Source: SHZI01 sp038214295
Lineage (GTDB): Bacteria > Pseudomonadota > Gammaproteobacteria > Steroidobacterales > GCA-2729495
Direction of reading: 5' to 3'
Assembly: GCA_038214295.1 (NCBI GenBank)
Contig: JBBQSA010000009.1
Location: 1-64,000 of the forward strand
Length of the DNA stretch: 64,000 bases
Below, piece by piece: positions 15,267 through 24,225 of this stretch. A program made the translations under genes and the position numbers. How positions within the stretch are numbered: the first letter of the stretch is position 1; every line of letters starts with the position of its first letter. The notes below the pieces were generated by a model, which worked only from the letters and a program-made list of their open reading frames with translations, was not told the DNA's origin and ran no database searches.

Positions 15267-16229
15267 TCAGCCCGGCACTTCCGGCGGCACCTCACGGGCG
15301 AAGGCCTCCCAGGTGCCGTGGGGGTTCACGTTGGGCCAGTGGTCCGGCACCGTCAGGTACTCCGGCGCGTGCTTCTCGATGTAGGCGAGCACCTTCGGGG
15401 GTATGTCGCCGGGGCCCTTCAGGCCCTTGTGGCTGAACATCCGGCCGAAGACGACGCCGGATTCCTCGAGCTCGTGGCCCCCCATCCGCATCCAGGGCCA
15501 CCACTGGCCGAGCCGGGAGAACCCGGCCATGAAGCGCGACGACGGCACCGATCGGTCCCGCATCTCGGCCAGCGACATGCAGAAGGTGAAATGCTCCGAG
15601 GGGCTGATGCGCGGCCCCGTGGACGCCAGGGGCCAGCGTTCCGGCGTCACCGGGTTTGTGTACTCGTGGGCGTAGTCCCAGGCGAGCAGCAGGTCGTCGC
15701 CGTAGGTCTCGAAGGGCAGCAGGAACGGCACGGTGCTCCCCAGGTTCCGGTGCGTGCCGTCGTTCATCAGCGTGGGCTGGTCCCGCGCCGCGCCCATCGT
15801 GAAGCGCGGCATCTCGGCCGTCAGCCGGCCGCCCATGGCCGGGTTGTAGAAGTTGAACACCTCCACCGTCCTGCCGGTCCACGGATTCTTCCAGGTCTCG
15901 AGGATGTCGCCGCTCGCCAGGTCGGTGAAGTAACCGGTCTCCTTGCCGCGGATCCAGACGTTGCCGTCCTCGTCGATCTTCGACTGCATGCAGCCCGTCC
16001 CGGTGTAGCCGAATAGCGGGATCAGCCGCTGCGCGCCGATGCGGGCGTACATGAGGCCGTGGAAGCCGCTGAGCACGGGCTCGTCGTAGCTGCCCCAGAT
16101 CTTGCCGAAGGCGTACAGGTTGTCCCGGGGATCGTCGAAGTCGAGGGTCTTGCCGGCCGTAGCGGCGGCGAGCGCCTCTGTGGCGGAAGCCCGCCCGGCG
16201 AAGAGCCCGTTGACCAGCTCGGAATTCAT
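15267..16229 (-). CDS. DUF1838 family protein (cytosolic form)
   Basis: 320 residues from the ATG at 16229, which has GGGAGAAGCGGG just upstream. Core family motifs include FGKIWGSYDEPVLSGFHGLMYARI, GYFTDLASGDILETWKNPWTG and ETYGDDLLLAWDYAHEYTNPV. DUF1838 proteins have no proven function but commonly sit with TonB receptors and oxidoreductases in degradation loci. A second, exported DUF1838 protein is at 19008-19835. No signal peptide is seen here. It is convergent with the TonB receptor, 16 nt apart. Confidence 0.85.
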   Translation of the reverse strand: MNSELVNGLFAGRASATEALAAATAGKTLDFDDPRDNLYAFGKIWGSYDEPVLSGFHGLMYARIGAQRLIPLFGYTGTGCMQSKIDEDGNVWIRGKETGYFTDLASGDILETWKNPWTGRTVEVFNFYNPAMGGRLTAEMPRFTMGAARDQPTLMNDGTHRNLGSTVPFLLPFETYGDDLLLAWDYAHEYTNPVTPERWPLASTGPRISPSEHFTFCMSLAEMRDRSVPSSRFMAGFSRLGQWWPWMRMGGHELEESGVVFGRMFSHKGLKGPGDIPPKVLAYIEKHAPEYLTVPDHWPNVNPHGTWEAFAREVPPEVPG

Positions 16230-16259
16230 CCCGCTTCTCCCTGTTTTTCGGGGGTCCAA

Positions 16260-16345
16260 ACCTAGCACAGTTCACGCTACCGGCCGGGCGAGCGACCGAA
16301 ACGTGACGCGGTGCGGAGTGCCGGCCGGGCGGCATTGCTAGGTTG
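16260..16345. promoter_or_regulatory. Symmetrical divergent promoter/operator region
   Basis: Between the DUF1838 gene and the kinase gene, AACCTAGCA (16260-16268) and TGCTAGGTT (16337-16345) form a perfect 9-bp inverted repeat at opposite ends. Inside it an 11-bp direct repeat CCGGCCGGGCG occurs at 16281 and 16322. The TAGGTT on each strand could serve as a -10 element pointing outward. This suggests coupled control of the two divergent genes, but no regulator is identified. Confidence 0.4.
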
Positions 16346-16387
16346 ATCGGGTTTCGGTCCGCGCCTGAAGCGGCGCGAGGCGTTGCC

Positions 16388-18103
16388 ATGGGTGCTAGCG
16401 GCACATCGAGCGAGGCTGATCTGCTGACGTCTTCTTCGGAAGAACGTACGCGGACCTTCGACGCCGTGCCAGCGAGCAACACGGGCAAGCCGCTCGCCGG
16501 ACCCGCTTCAGGCGACACGCTGAACAACCGCTTCGTCCTTCACGAGTGTCGCGCCGACGGCGCGGGCACCCGGGTATTCCGCGCCCTCGACCGGCGGCTC
16601 GAGGCGGCCGGCGAGTCCGACCCCTGGGTCGCGCTGAAAGTGGTGACGGCGGAGCCCGGCAACGAGCCACGACCACTGCAGGCCCTGCGCCGGGAGGCCG
16701 CCATCGCGCAGGGCCTGACTCACCCCAACCTGCCGCGCATCCACGGTATCGATCACGACGGTCCGCACAGCTTCCTGTGCATGGGCTGGGTCGAGGGCGA
16801 ATCACTGGCGACAATCCTCGACAGCCGTGGCGCGCGGCCGATGACGCGGCTGCAGGCGGTGCATCTCGTAGAGGGCGTCTGCCGCGCCCTCGCCCACCTG
16901 CACGCCAGGGGCATCACGCACTCCGACGTGAAGCCGGGCAACATTCTGGTCACGGCCGGCGGAGACGCCACTCTGCTGGACTTCGGCGTGGCCGTCGGAC
17001 CGGGCGCCGGTGACCTCACGGAATTGAAGGGCTTCACGCCGGAGTACGCGAGTCCCGAGGTACTTGCCGGCGCGACGCCGACACCCGCTGACGACCTGTT
17101 CTCGGTTGCCTGCGTCGCCTACCGGATGCTGAGCGGCCAGCGGCCCTTCGGGCCCGGCACGGCCGCAGAAGCAGCCGCCGCCAGCAACCGCCCGGCCTGC
17201 CCCGCCAGCGTCTCGCCGGGCCAGTGGCGCGCGCTGGACCGGGCGCTCGCTTTTACGCGGAGCGGGCGCCAGCCTGACGTGGGCACGTTCCTGTCCCAGC
17301 TGAAGGGCGCCCGGGACGACAGCGCCGTGGTCACAGAGCCGTCGCAGCCGCCGTCGCTGGCCGACGACCCGCCGACCACTGCATCCGGGATCGCGGGCGA
17401 GTCAGCACCGCCCCGCCGGTTCCTGCCGGTGCTTGCCGGACTCGCCCTGCTCGCCGGGCTGCTGGCAGGCGCCGTACTCTGGCTGGGCGGGGATCCCGAG
17501 CCGCCGCCGGTTGCGGAGGTGCCAGATGCAGCGCCACGGCAGCTGCCTGTCCCGACGCCTGCAGCGCCACCCGCCGCCATCGAGGCGCCGGCCGCGGCGG
17601 CAGCGACGGCACCGGAGCGCGTCGCTCCCCGCCCCGCCGCCACAGCAAGCGACAGCCCGAAGCGCATAACACCACCGAAAACCCGCCCGGCGACTGATGA
17701 ACTGGTAGGGCCACCGCGACCTGCGCCGGCGCCAGCGACACCCACCGGAACGGCCGACCCCGCGCCCGCTACGACAGCGACGCCAGGCGGGACGCCGCTT
17801 GCCACCGCATCCGCGGCTCCCGAGCTTCGCCAGGTGGCCTTCTCGAGCCTGACCCTTCGCAACTACGTGGAAGCGGACTACCCGCGTAACGCAGCCGCCC
17901 GCCGGATCGCCGGCTGGGTAGACGTGGCCTTCACGGTGGATGCAGCGGGCAGGCCCGGCAATGCGCGGGTGGTGGACTCGGAACCCGCGGGAATGTTCGA
18001 GGACGCGGCGCTTAGCGCCGTACGCCGCTGGCGCTTCGCCGCTTCCTCCGCGGATTCGGCACCGGTGAGTACGCGGATCCGGGTGCGCTTCGACCCGCGC
18101 TAG
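16388..18103 (+). CDS. Ser/Thr protein kinase with transmembrane helix and C-terminal TonB domain
   Basis: 571 residues from the ATG at 16388 (an upstream TTG at 16343 overlaps a likely promoter). The Hanks-type kinase domain spans ~45-305: Lys84 in VALKVV, Glu103, catalytic Asp180 in HSDVKPGN (HSD rather than HRD), and DFG at 198. The Gly-rich loop is poor (DGAGTRVF). A single membrane helix at ~346-367 is followed by a Pro/Ala linker of about 100 residues that would cross the periplasm. Residues ~480-571 form a TonB C-terminal domain (YPRNAAARRIAGWVDVAF, VRRWRF). It could link cytoplasmic phosphorylation to an outer-membrane receptor such as that at 12788; this is inference. Confidence 0.88.
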   Translation: MGASGTSSEADLLTSSSEERTRTFDAVPASNTGKPLAGPASGDTLNNRFVLHECRADGAGTRVFRALDRRLEAAGESDPWVALKVVTAEPGNEPRPLQALRREAAIAQGLTHPNLPRIHGIDHDGPHSFLCMGWVEGESLATILDSRGARPMTRLQAVHLVEGVCRALAHLHARGITHSDVKPGNILVTAGGDATLLDFGVAVGPGAGDLTELKGFTPEYASPEVLAGATPTPADDLFSVACVAYRMLSGQRPFGPGTAAEAAAASNRPACPASVSPGQWRALDRALAFTRSGRQPDVGTFLSQLKGARDDSAVVTEPSQPPSLADDPPTTASGIAGESAPPRRFLPVLAGLALLAGLLAGAVLWLGGDPEPPPVAEVPDAAPRQLPVPTPAAPPAAIEAPAAAAATAPERVAPRPAATASDSPKRITPPKTRPATDELVGPPRPAPAPATPTGTADPAPATTATPGGTPLATASAAPELRQVAFSSLTLRNYVEADYPRNAAARRIAGWVDVAFTVDAAGRPGNARVVDSEPAGMFEDAALSAVRRWRFAASSADSAPVSTRIRVRFDPR

Positions 18104-18900
18104 ATTCCCAGAGGACCAAAGACGTCCCGCTTCCGGAACAGGTTCATCAGGAAGCGTCCCTGCACTTTCGCCGACGTCAGCCAGCGCACGGCGGCGCCGT
18201 GCTTGCCGTGCTCTTTCAGCATGCCCTCGACCAGGAAGGGTGTCACGGTCTCGACCGTGTCGGCGAGGATGTTCAGGATCTTCTTCGAGCGCTCCCAGTT
18301 CTTGTTACGGCGTTCCGGGGGCGGCACGAGCAGCTCGGTGATCACGATGCCCGGGCTCAGGTAGCCGATCTTCACCGGTGACTTCTTCAGTTCCTGGACC
18401 ATGGCCTTGGTGAAATAGCGCACCGCGTACTTGGTGGCGCCGTAGGGAGCGATGGTCGGGCGCACGGCGCCGTTGCTGCCGAAGCCCTCCATGTTCCAGA
18501 GCATGCCGGAGCCCTGCTTGTACATCGCGGGAATCGCCACCCGGTTGCAGTTCAGCAGGCCAACCAGGTTGGTGTTGATGGTCTTTACATAGTCATCGGG
18601 CGGGATCATGAAGAAGGGCACCTTGGCGCTGTCCCGCCCCGCGTTGTTGACCCAGATGTCGACACTGCCCAGGCCGGCCACGGCGGCGTCCCAGAGCGCC
18701 TGGACCTCGGCGTACTCCGCCACGTCGCAGACCTTCCCGACCACCTTCTGGCCCGGGAATGCCGCCCGCAACTCGGCGACCGCCTTCTCCACCGCTGCGG
18801 ATCCCCGGCTGGAGACGACCACGTCGTGGCCCCGGCGGAGGAATTCCCGGGCGAGGCCGAGTCCGATGCCTTTCGTACTGCCGGTGACGACGACGTGCAT
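18100..18900 (-). CDS. Short-chain dehydrogenase/reductase, NYC1/NOL-like
   Basis: 266 residues. The NAD(P)-binding TGSTKGIG is at residue 7, NNAG near 87, and the catalytic YGATK near 154. The segment normally carrying the catalytic Ser reads LWNMEGFGSNG, like the NMDG motif of plant chlorophyll b reductases (NYC1/NOL), so it belongs to that SDR branch. The substrate is unknown in bacteria. Its stop and the kinase stop share one palindromic CTAG (18100-18103), so the two convergent genes overlap by 4 bp. Confidence 0.88.
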   Translation of the reverse strand: MHVVVTGSTKGIGLGLAREFLRRGHDVVVSSRGSAAVEKAVAELRAAFPGQKVVGKVCDVAEYAEVQALWDAAVAGLGSVDIWVNNAGRDSAKVPFFMIPPDDYVKTINTNLVGLLNCNRVAIPAMYKQGSGMLWNMEGFGSNGAVRPTIAPYGATKYAVRYFTKAMVQELKKSPVKIGYLSPGIVITELLVPPPERRNKNWERSKKILNILADTVETVTPFLVEGMLKEHGKHGAAVRWLTSAKVQGRFLMNLFRKRDVFGPLGI

Positions 18901-19007
18901 GTGCTGACTGCCTCGAGTGGGTCACGGTGACTTCCCGACCGGATTGTGCCCGATTCAGAGCCGGGGCACGGAACCGCAGCAGCCGGTGTCGGCCAGCAGG
19001 CCCCGGT

Positions 19008-19835
19008 CTACGGCGGGAAGTAAGGGGGTGCCGCCAGGCGCTCCGGGTGGCGCTCCGCCATCCAGCGACGGAAGCGGTCGGGCAGCCTGTCGACTGACTC
19101 AAGCTTGACGCCATCGGCGTGCCACACCACGTGCCCGGGCTGGCCCTGCATGTCCATCCAGACCGGCCAGGGCGCGAAGTAGGTGGATGAGAAGCTCGCC
19201 GGCACGAAGGGCCGGTCGAGGGCCTGCAGGTCGGCGCTCCGGGCACGCGCCACGCTGGCCTCGCCCATCGGCTGGGGCAACCCCGGTGGGTAGGTCCGGT
19301 CGTGGGATAGCCAGATGTCGTCCCCGTAGGTGTCCCAGCTGAGTTGCAGCCCCTCGGGCTGCCAGTCGGCCAGCGGCACCCGCCCGGGCCGCACACCTTT
19401 TGGTGAGTAAAAGGCGGCGGCCTCGCCGGGTTTGCCGCCGATCAGGTTTGGCCTGACCGCGTTACGACGGCCGGACACCGGGTTCGCAAAGGTCTCCAGC
19501 AGATCCTTGCCCTGCCAGTCCATGAAGAACGAGGTCGTCACGCCCGTCGCGGCGAAGTCGCCGGCCGGCGTCGCCGTGAGCCGCATGATCTCCAGGCCCT
19601 CGTAGCGCACCAGCGGCACCGGCGCCTGTCCTGGCAGCAGGCCGTAGATGCGCCCGAAGTACCACCAGGGCGCGTCCCGGCCATCGAGCCTTCCCTGCAG
19701 CCTGAGCATTGCCGTGCAGGCGTCACCGGGGTTCGCGAGGTCGAGGCGGCTGGCAGGTAGCTTCCTGGCCAGCGCGGTGCCGCTGTAGATGACGGCGCCG
19801 GTGGCAGCCAGCAGAAAGGATCGGCGCTCGAGCAT
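19008..19835 (-). CDS. DUF1838 family protein with Tat-like signal
   Basis: 275 residues from the ATG at 19835, preceded by a clear GGAGGT. The N-terminus MLERRSFLLAATGAVIYSGTALA has a twin-Arg type signal, unlike the cytosolic paralogue at 15267. Conserved family patches include WWYFGRIYGLLPGQ, FMDWQGKDLLETFANPVSGR and DTYGDDIWLSHDRTYPPG. It is divergent from the PQQ dehydrogenase, which would act in the same compartment. Function unknown; probably a periplasmic partner in the local degradation pathway. Confidence 0.85.
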   Translation of the reverse strand: MLERRSFLLAATGAVIYSGTALARKLPASRLDLANPGDACTAMLRLQGRLDGRDAPWWYFGRIYGLLPGQAPVPLVRYEGLEIMRLTATPAGDFAATGVTTSFFMDWQGKDLLETFANPVSGRRNAVRPNLIGGKPGEAAAFYSPKGVRPGRVPLADWQPEGLQLSWDTYGDDIWLSHDRTYPPGLPQPMGEASVARARSADLQALDRPFVPASFSSTYFAPWPVWMDMQGQPGHVVWHADGVKLESVDRLPDRFRRWMAERHPERLAAPPYFPP

Positions 19836-19911
19836 CGGACACCTCCAGCAAAGGAAGGAAATTTTCGCTACGCTGATCCGGTCGGTCCGCAGGGTCAAGA
19901 GGTAACGCCGG

Positions 19912-21948
19912 ATGACTTCCACACGCACACCGGGCTTCGCGCTGCTCGCAGCACTCTTCCTGGCCACCCCGGGCCACGCCCAGCAGTGGGAGCACTACGG
20001 CGGCGATGCGGGCGGCCAGAAATTTTCCCCGCTGAAGCAGATCACGGTGGCCAACGTGGGCCAGCTTGAGATGGCCTGGCAGTACCGCACCGGCGAGCTG
20101 GAACGTCACCCCGTCCTGCAGACGGCGCTGTCCAAGGTGGAAATGAACCCGATCCTGCTGCCCGTCGCGGCCGGCGGGCACCTGGTGATCTGCACGCCCT
20201 TCGGCCGGGTCGTGGCCCTGGACCCGGCCCGGGGCACCGAGCGCTGGGTCTACGACTCCAAGTCCCGGATCGGTGGCTACGCCACGCCGGAGGACCCGGA
20301 GGGCCTTGGGACACCGGGCTTCGCTAACTGCCGGGGCGTGTCCTGGTGGCACGACCGGGTCGCGCCCGCCGGGACCTTCTGCCGCGACCGGATCTTCCTG
20401 GCCACCCACGACCTGCGCCTGATCGCGCTGGACGCCCCCACTGGCAAGCTGTGCCCCGGCTTCGGCGCCGGGGGCATCGTCGCGGTGGAACCCGAGGTGC
20501 TCGCTGCCAACCCGCCCGCGGTCAAGGGCGAAGTGAGGTTTTCCGGCCCCCCGGCGGTGATTAACGACGTCATTGCGGTCGGCACGACGGTGCGGGATTT
20601 CCACCGGACCAACGCGCCGAACGGCTCGGTCCGGGCCTTCGACGCCCGCACCGGCGCCCGACGCTGGACCTTCGACCCGGTACCGCGCACCGCCGCCGAC
20701 CCGGCCTATGCGGGCTGGACGCCGGAGGCAGCGCAAAATACCGGCGCCGGCAACGTGTGGGGCGTGATGAGCGCCGATGAAGGCCGGGACCTGCTCTTTA
20801 TGCCGACATCCGGGCCCTCGGTGGATTTCTACGGCGGCACCCGGCCCGGCGACAACCGGTACGCGGACTCCATCGTCGCCCTCCGGGGCACGACCGGGGA
20901 AGTCGTGTGGCACTTCCAGACCGTGCACCACGACGTCTGGGACTACGACAACGCCGCGCAGCCCACGCTTCTCGAGTTGACAAAAAACGGCAAGCCCTTC
21001 CCCGCCGTGATCCAGGCAACGAAGACCGGCATGCTCTACATCTTCCACCGGGAAACCGGCGAGCCCTTCTTTCCCATAGAGGAGCGGCCCGTGCCCCAGG
21101 GCGGCGTGCCGGGCGAAGTGCTCTCGCCGACCCAGCCTTTCCCGGTGAAGCCGCCGGCGCTGGTGCCACAGAATTTCACCGCGGCGGACTTCTGGGGCAT
21201 GACGCCCTGGGAGCTGAATGCCTGCAAGAAGGCTTACGGCGGGTTCCGCTACGGCGGGATCTTCACCCCGCCCTCCTTCGAGGGCACGATCATGTGGCCC
21301 TCGAGCGCGGGCGGCGTGAACTGGGGCGGCGTAGCGGTGGACCCGTCGAGCCGGATCCTGGTTACCAACGTCATCCGCCTCGGCCACTACGCGAAGGTCC
21401 TGCCCAACGAGGTCACCGCGGGCAAGGCCCGGGGCAGCATGCAGGAGAACATGCTCGGCGCCCCGGCGGCGCTCCTCGGCACACCCTACGCCGTGAAGCA
21501 GGCGGCACTGCTGTCCCCCGTCAACCAGATGCCCTGCACCGCCCCGCCCTACGCGCAACTCGTCGCGGTGGACCTGGAGAAAGGCGAGATCCTGTGGAAG
21601 TCCACGCTGGGGGTCTGGGATCACAGCCTGCCGCCGCCGATGGCGTCACCGTATTCATTGCCACTGCCGCTGCCCTGGGGCACGCCGACCTTTGGCGGGC
21701 CGATGGTGACGGCCGGTGGCCTCGTGTTCATCGGCGCCACCGGTGATGACCGGTTCCGGGCCTTCGAGCTCGCCACCGGCAAGGAGGCCTGGCAGGCGAC
21801 GCTGCCCACCGGCGCCTTCGCAGTGCCCATGAGCTACGAGGTGGGCGGACGACAGTTCGTGGTGGTGGCCTCCGGCGGCCACGCCTTCGTCTACCAGAAG
21901 CCGGGGGACCAGATCACGGCGTTCGCCCTCCCTGCGGACAAGCCCTGA
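19912..21948 (+). CDS. Membrane-independent PQQ-dependent dehydrogenase (GDH-type quinoprotein)
   Basis: 678 residues with a signal peptide ending TPGHAQ. The eight-bladed quinoprotein propeller starts at W-E-H-Y-GGDAGGQKFSPLKQI. Motifs of the mGDH/quinate dehydrogenase group are visible: NCRGVSWW near 143, WHFQTVHHDVWDYD near 335, WPSSAGGVNWGG, and GTPTFGGPMVTAGGLVFIGAT near the end. The five-helix membrane domain of true mGDH is absent, so it should be a soluble periplasmic alcohol, sugar or polyol oxidase. No cytochrome gene is adjacent. Confidence 0.9.
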   Translation: MTSTRTPGFALLAALFLATPGHAQQWEHYGGDAGGQKFSPLKQITVANVGQLEMAWQYRTGELERHPVLQTALSKVEMNPILLPVAAGGHLVICTPFGRVVALDPARGTERWVYDSKSRIGGYATPEDPEGLGTPGFANCRGVSWWHDRVAPAGTFCRDRIFLATHDLRLIALDAPTGKLCPGFGAGGIVAVEPEVLAANPPAVKGEVRFSGPPAVINDVIAVGTTVRDFHRTNAPNGSVRAFDARTGARRWTFDPVPRTAADPAYAGWTPEAAQNTGAGNVWGVMSADEGRDLLFMPTSGPSVDFYGGTRPGDNRYADSIVALRGTTGEVVWHFQTVHHDVWDYDNAAQPTLLELTKNGKPFPAVIQATKTGMLYIFHRETGEPFFPIEERPVPQGGVPGEVLSPTQPFPVKPPALVPQNFTAADFWGMTPWELNACKKAYGGFRYGGIFTPPSFEGTIMWPSSAGGVNWGGVAVDPSSRILVTNVIRLGHYAKVLPNEVTAGKARGSMQENMLGAPAALLGTPYAVKQAALLSPVNQMPCTAPPYAQLVAVDLEKGEILWKSTLGVWDHSLPPPMASPYSLPLPLPWGTPTFGGPMVTAGGLVFIGATGDDRFRAFELATGKEAWQATLPTGAFAVPMSYEVGGRQFVVVASGGHAFVYQKPGDQITAFALPADKP

Positions 21949-22017
21949 TCGGATCTCCGCCGGGCCGGCGGTCCGCCGCACAATAGGCCGGCTATCCGCA
22001 GTGTCCATGGAATCCCG

Positions 22018-23274
22018 ATGACCGACATTCCCGGCCAGGCTCCGCCGCAGGCCCGCTTCCTCCTGGGGCTCGGCGTGCTGCTGTTCGCCATCGGGCAATC
22101 CCTGACTTTCATCATCGTGACTCCGCTGGCGCGGCAGGTGGGCTTCACCCCGCAGAGCTTCGGCATCGCGCTGACGCTCGCCAGCCTCCCCCTGATCTTC
22201 GGCGCGCCCTACTGGGGCAAACGCAGTGACGTGATCGGCCGGAAGCCCGTCTTCATTATCGGCGTCACCGGCGCGGCGGTCGGCACCCTGCTCATCGCGC
22301 TGGTCCTGCAGCTCGGCGTCAGCGGCATCCTGACGGGCACGGGCCTGCTGGTGCTGTTCGCGTTCGCCCGGGCGAGCTACGGCGGCGCCGCGTCGGCCAT
22401 CTACCCCGCGGCGACGGCCTACATGGTGGACGTCACCAGCATCGAGAACCGGGGCCGCGGCCTCGCGATCATCGGCGCGGCAAACGGCATGGGCTCGGTG
22501 CTCGGGCCCGTGATGGCCGGCGCCCTCGCGTTCTTCGGCCCGCTCGTGCCGATGTACGTGGCGGCCGCCATCGGCCTTGCCGGGGCGGTCATGGCCTGGT
22601 ACCTGCTGCCGGAACCCAGCCGCCACGCCGACACCCGTAACAAGGTCGCGATCAAGCTCAGCGACCGGCGCCTGCGGCCCTTCCTGCTGATGTGGTTCGT
22701 GTTCTTCCTGTCCTTCATGGCACTCCAACTGATCTTAAGCTTCTACCTGCAGGACGAGTACGGCGTGACCGACCCGAAGGACCTGGTCCGGCAGGCGAGC
22801 CTGATGCTGATCAGCATGGCGTCCATGATCGTCGTCGTGCAGATCGGCGTGCTCCAGGTGGTGAAGGCCAAGCCAAGGACCCTGCTACGCCTGCTGGGTC
22901 CCTTCTTCGTGCTGGCGCTGATCATCATCGGAATGGCGCCGAACCTGCCAGTGATGGCGGTCGGATTCGCGGTGCTCGGCATCTCGTTCGCCTGCGCGAA
23001 CCCGGGCATCAACGGCAGCGCCAGCATGTGCGTCGAACCCTGGGAGCAGGGTGCCACCGCGGGCTTCCTGGGGGCGGGCAATACCCTGGGGGCCATCATG
23101 GGGCCCATCGTCGGGACGCAGATCTACACCCACCTGGGCCATCACGGGCCGATGATCGTGGGCGCGATTGGCCTGACCGCGCTCAGCATCTACGCCTTCA
23201 CGATCAAGGTACCGGACCAGTGGGGCGGATCCGGCAAGCGGCGCCCGGCGGCCGGGCAGGCCGCCGCCACCTGA
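22018..23274 (+). CDS. Major facilitator superfamily transporter
   Basis: 418 residues with 12 hydrophobic segments. The MFS loop 2-3 motif appears as GAPYWGKRSDVIGRKPVFIIG near residue 62, and an inner loop rich in charged residues lies midway. The PAYSLTSIENRG-like segment (YMVDVTSIENRGRGLAIIG) resembles TetA/multidrug-type DHA1 members. It follows the PQQ dehydrogenase in the same direction with a 69-nt gap, so it may import or export a pathway compound. Substrate not assignable. Confidence 0.88.
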   Translation: MTDIPGQAPPQARFLLGLGVLLFAIGQSLTFIIVTPLARQVGFTPQSFGIALTLASLPLIFGAPYWGKRSDVIGRKPVFIIGVTGAAVGTLLIALVLQLGVSGILTGTGLLVLFAFARASYGGAASAIYPAATAYMVDVTSIENRGRGLAIIGAANGMGSVLGPVMAGALAFFGPLVPMYVAAAIGLAGAVMAWYLLPEPSRHADTRNKVAIKLSDRRLRPFLLMWFVFFLSFMALQLILSFYLQDEYGVTDPKDLVRQASLMLISMASMIVVVQIGVLQVVKAKPRTLLRLLGPFFVLALIIIGMAPNLPVMAVGFAVLGISFACANPGINGSASMCVEPWEQGATAGFLGAGNTLGAIMGPIVGTQIYTHLGHHGPMIVGAIGLTALSIYAFTIKVPDQWGGSGKRRPAAGQAAAT

Positions 23275-23370
23275 AGTGCTCCCGGGCCACCCACCCCCCG
23301 GAAATGGCCCTGTCGCCAGCCCGGGGACGCGGAATTTGCGCGCCGGGCGGCGGCCACGCTACCGTAGCGC

Positions 23371-24225
23371 ATGAAAATCCCCAAGGCCCTCCAGCCACTG
23401 ATTGACGACGGCGTCATCGACGAGGTTCTCCGCCCGCTGAAGAGCGGCAAGGAGGCCTCGGTCTACATCGTCCGCTCCCGCGACACCATCCGCTGCGCCA
23501 AGGTCTACAAGGACATGGGCCAGCGCAGCTTCCAGCAGCGCGTCACCTATCAGGAAGGCCGCCAGATCAAGGGCAGCCGGCAGGCGCGCGCCAGCGCCAA
23601 GAGCACCCGCTTCGGGCGCAAGGAGCAGGAGAACGCGTGGAAGAACGCGGAGGTCGACGCGCTCTACCAGCTGGCCGCCGCCGGCGTGCGAGTGCCCGAG
23701 CCCTACGGCTACTTCAACGGTGTGCTCATCATGGAGATGATCACCGACGCGGAGGGCTTTTCCGCGCCGGGCCTTGGCGATGTGGAACTGGCCCCCGTGC
23801 AGGCGCGGGAATTCCACGCCTTCCTGGTTGGCCAGATCGTGCGCATGCTCTGCGCCGGCCTCATCCACGGCGACCTGTCCGAGTACAACGTGCTGGTGGG
23901 CCCGGATGGCCCCGTGATCATCGACCTGCCCCAGGTCGTGAGCGCCGCGGGCAACAACAACGCCCGCCGGATGCTGATCCGGGACGTGAACAACATCTCC
24001 GCAACCCTCGGCCGCTACGCGCCGGAACTGCTCGCCACCCGCTACGGCGAGGAAATGTGGGCGCTCTACGAGCAGGGCCTGCTGCTGCCGGAATCGCCGC
24101 TTACCGGCCTGTGGGTCAGCGATGAGACCGCGGCCGACGTGGAGGGCACGCTCCTCGCCATCGACGACGCCCGGGAGGAGGCACTGCGCCGCCAGCTGGC
24201 GCGGGACGCCGCAAACGCGTTGTGA
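23371..24225 (+). CDS. RIO1-like serine protein kinase
   Basis: 284 residues. The RIO signature is present: SGKEASVY at 25-32 in place of a Gly-rich loop, Lys44 in CAKVYK, catalytic HGDLSEYN (Asp168, Asn173), and the metal-binding IDLPQ (Asp185). Bacterial RIO kinases are widespread and poorly characterised. A TACCGT hexamer ends 5 nt before the ATG and there is no Shine-Dalgarno, suggesting a leaderless mRNA. It heads a tight operon with yceH and a thioredoxin-like lipoprotein gene. Confidence 0.92.
   Translation: MKIPKALQPLIDDGVIDEVLRPLKSGKEASVYIVRSRDTIRCAKVYKDMGQRSFQQRVTYQEGRQIKGSRQARASAKSTRFGRKEQENAWKNAEVDALYQLAAAGVRVPEPYGYFNGVLIMEMITDAEGFSAPGLGDVELAPVQAREFHAFLVGQIVRMLCAGLIHGDLSEYNVLVGPDGPVIIDLPQVVSAAGNNNARRMLIRDVNNISATLGRYAPELLATRYGEEMWALYEQGLLLPESPLTGLWVSDETAADVEGTLLAIDDAREEALRRQLARDAANAL

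Noticed and set aside
16343..16387. TTG start for the kinase-TonB gene
   Set aside because: Overlaps the symmetrical promoter region and has no ribosome site; the ATG at 16388 is preferred.
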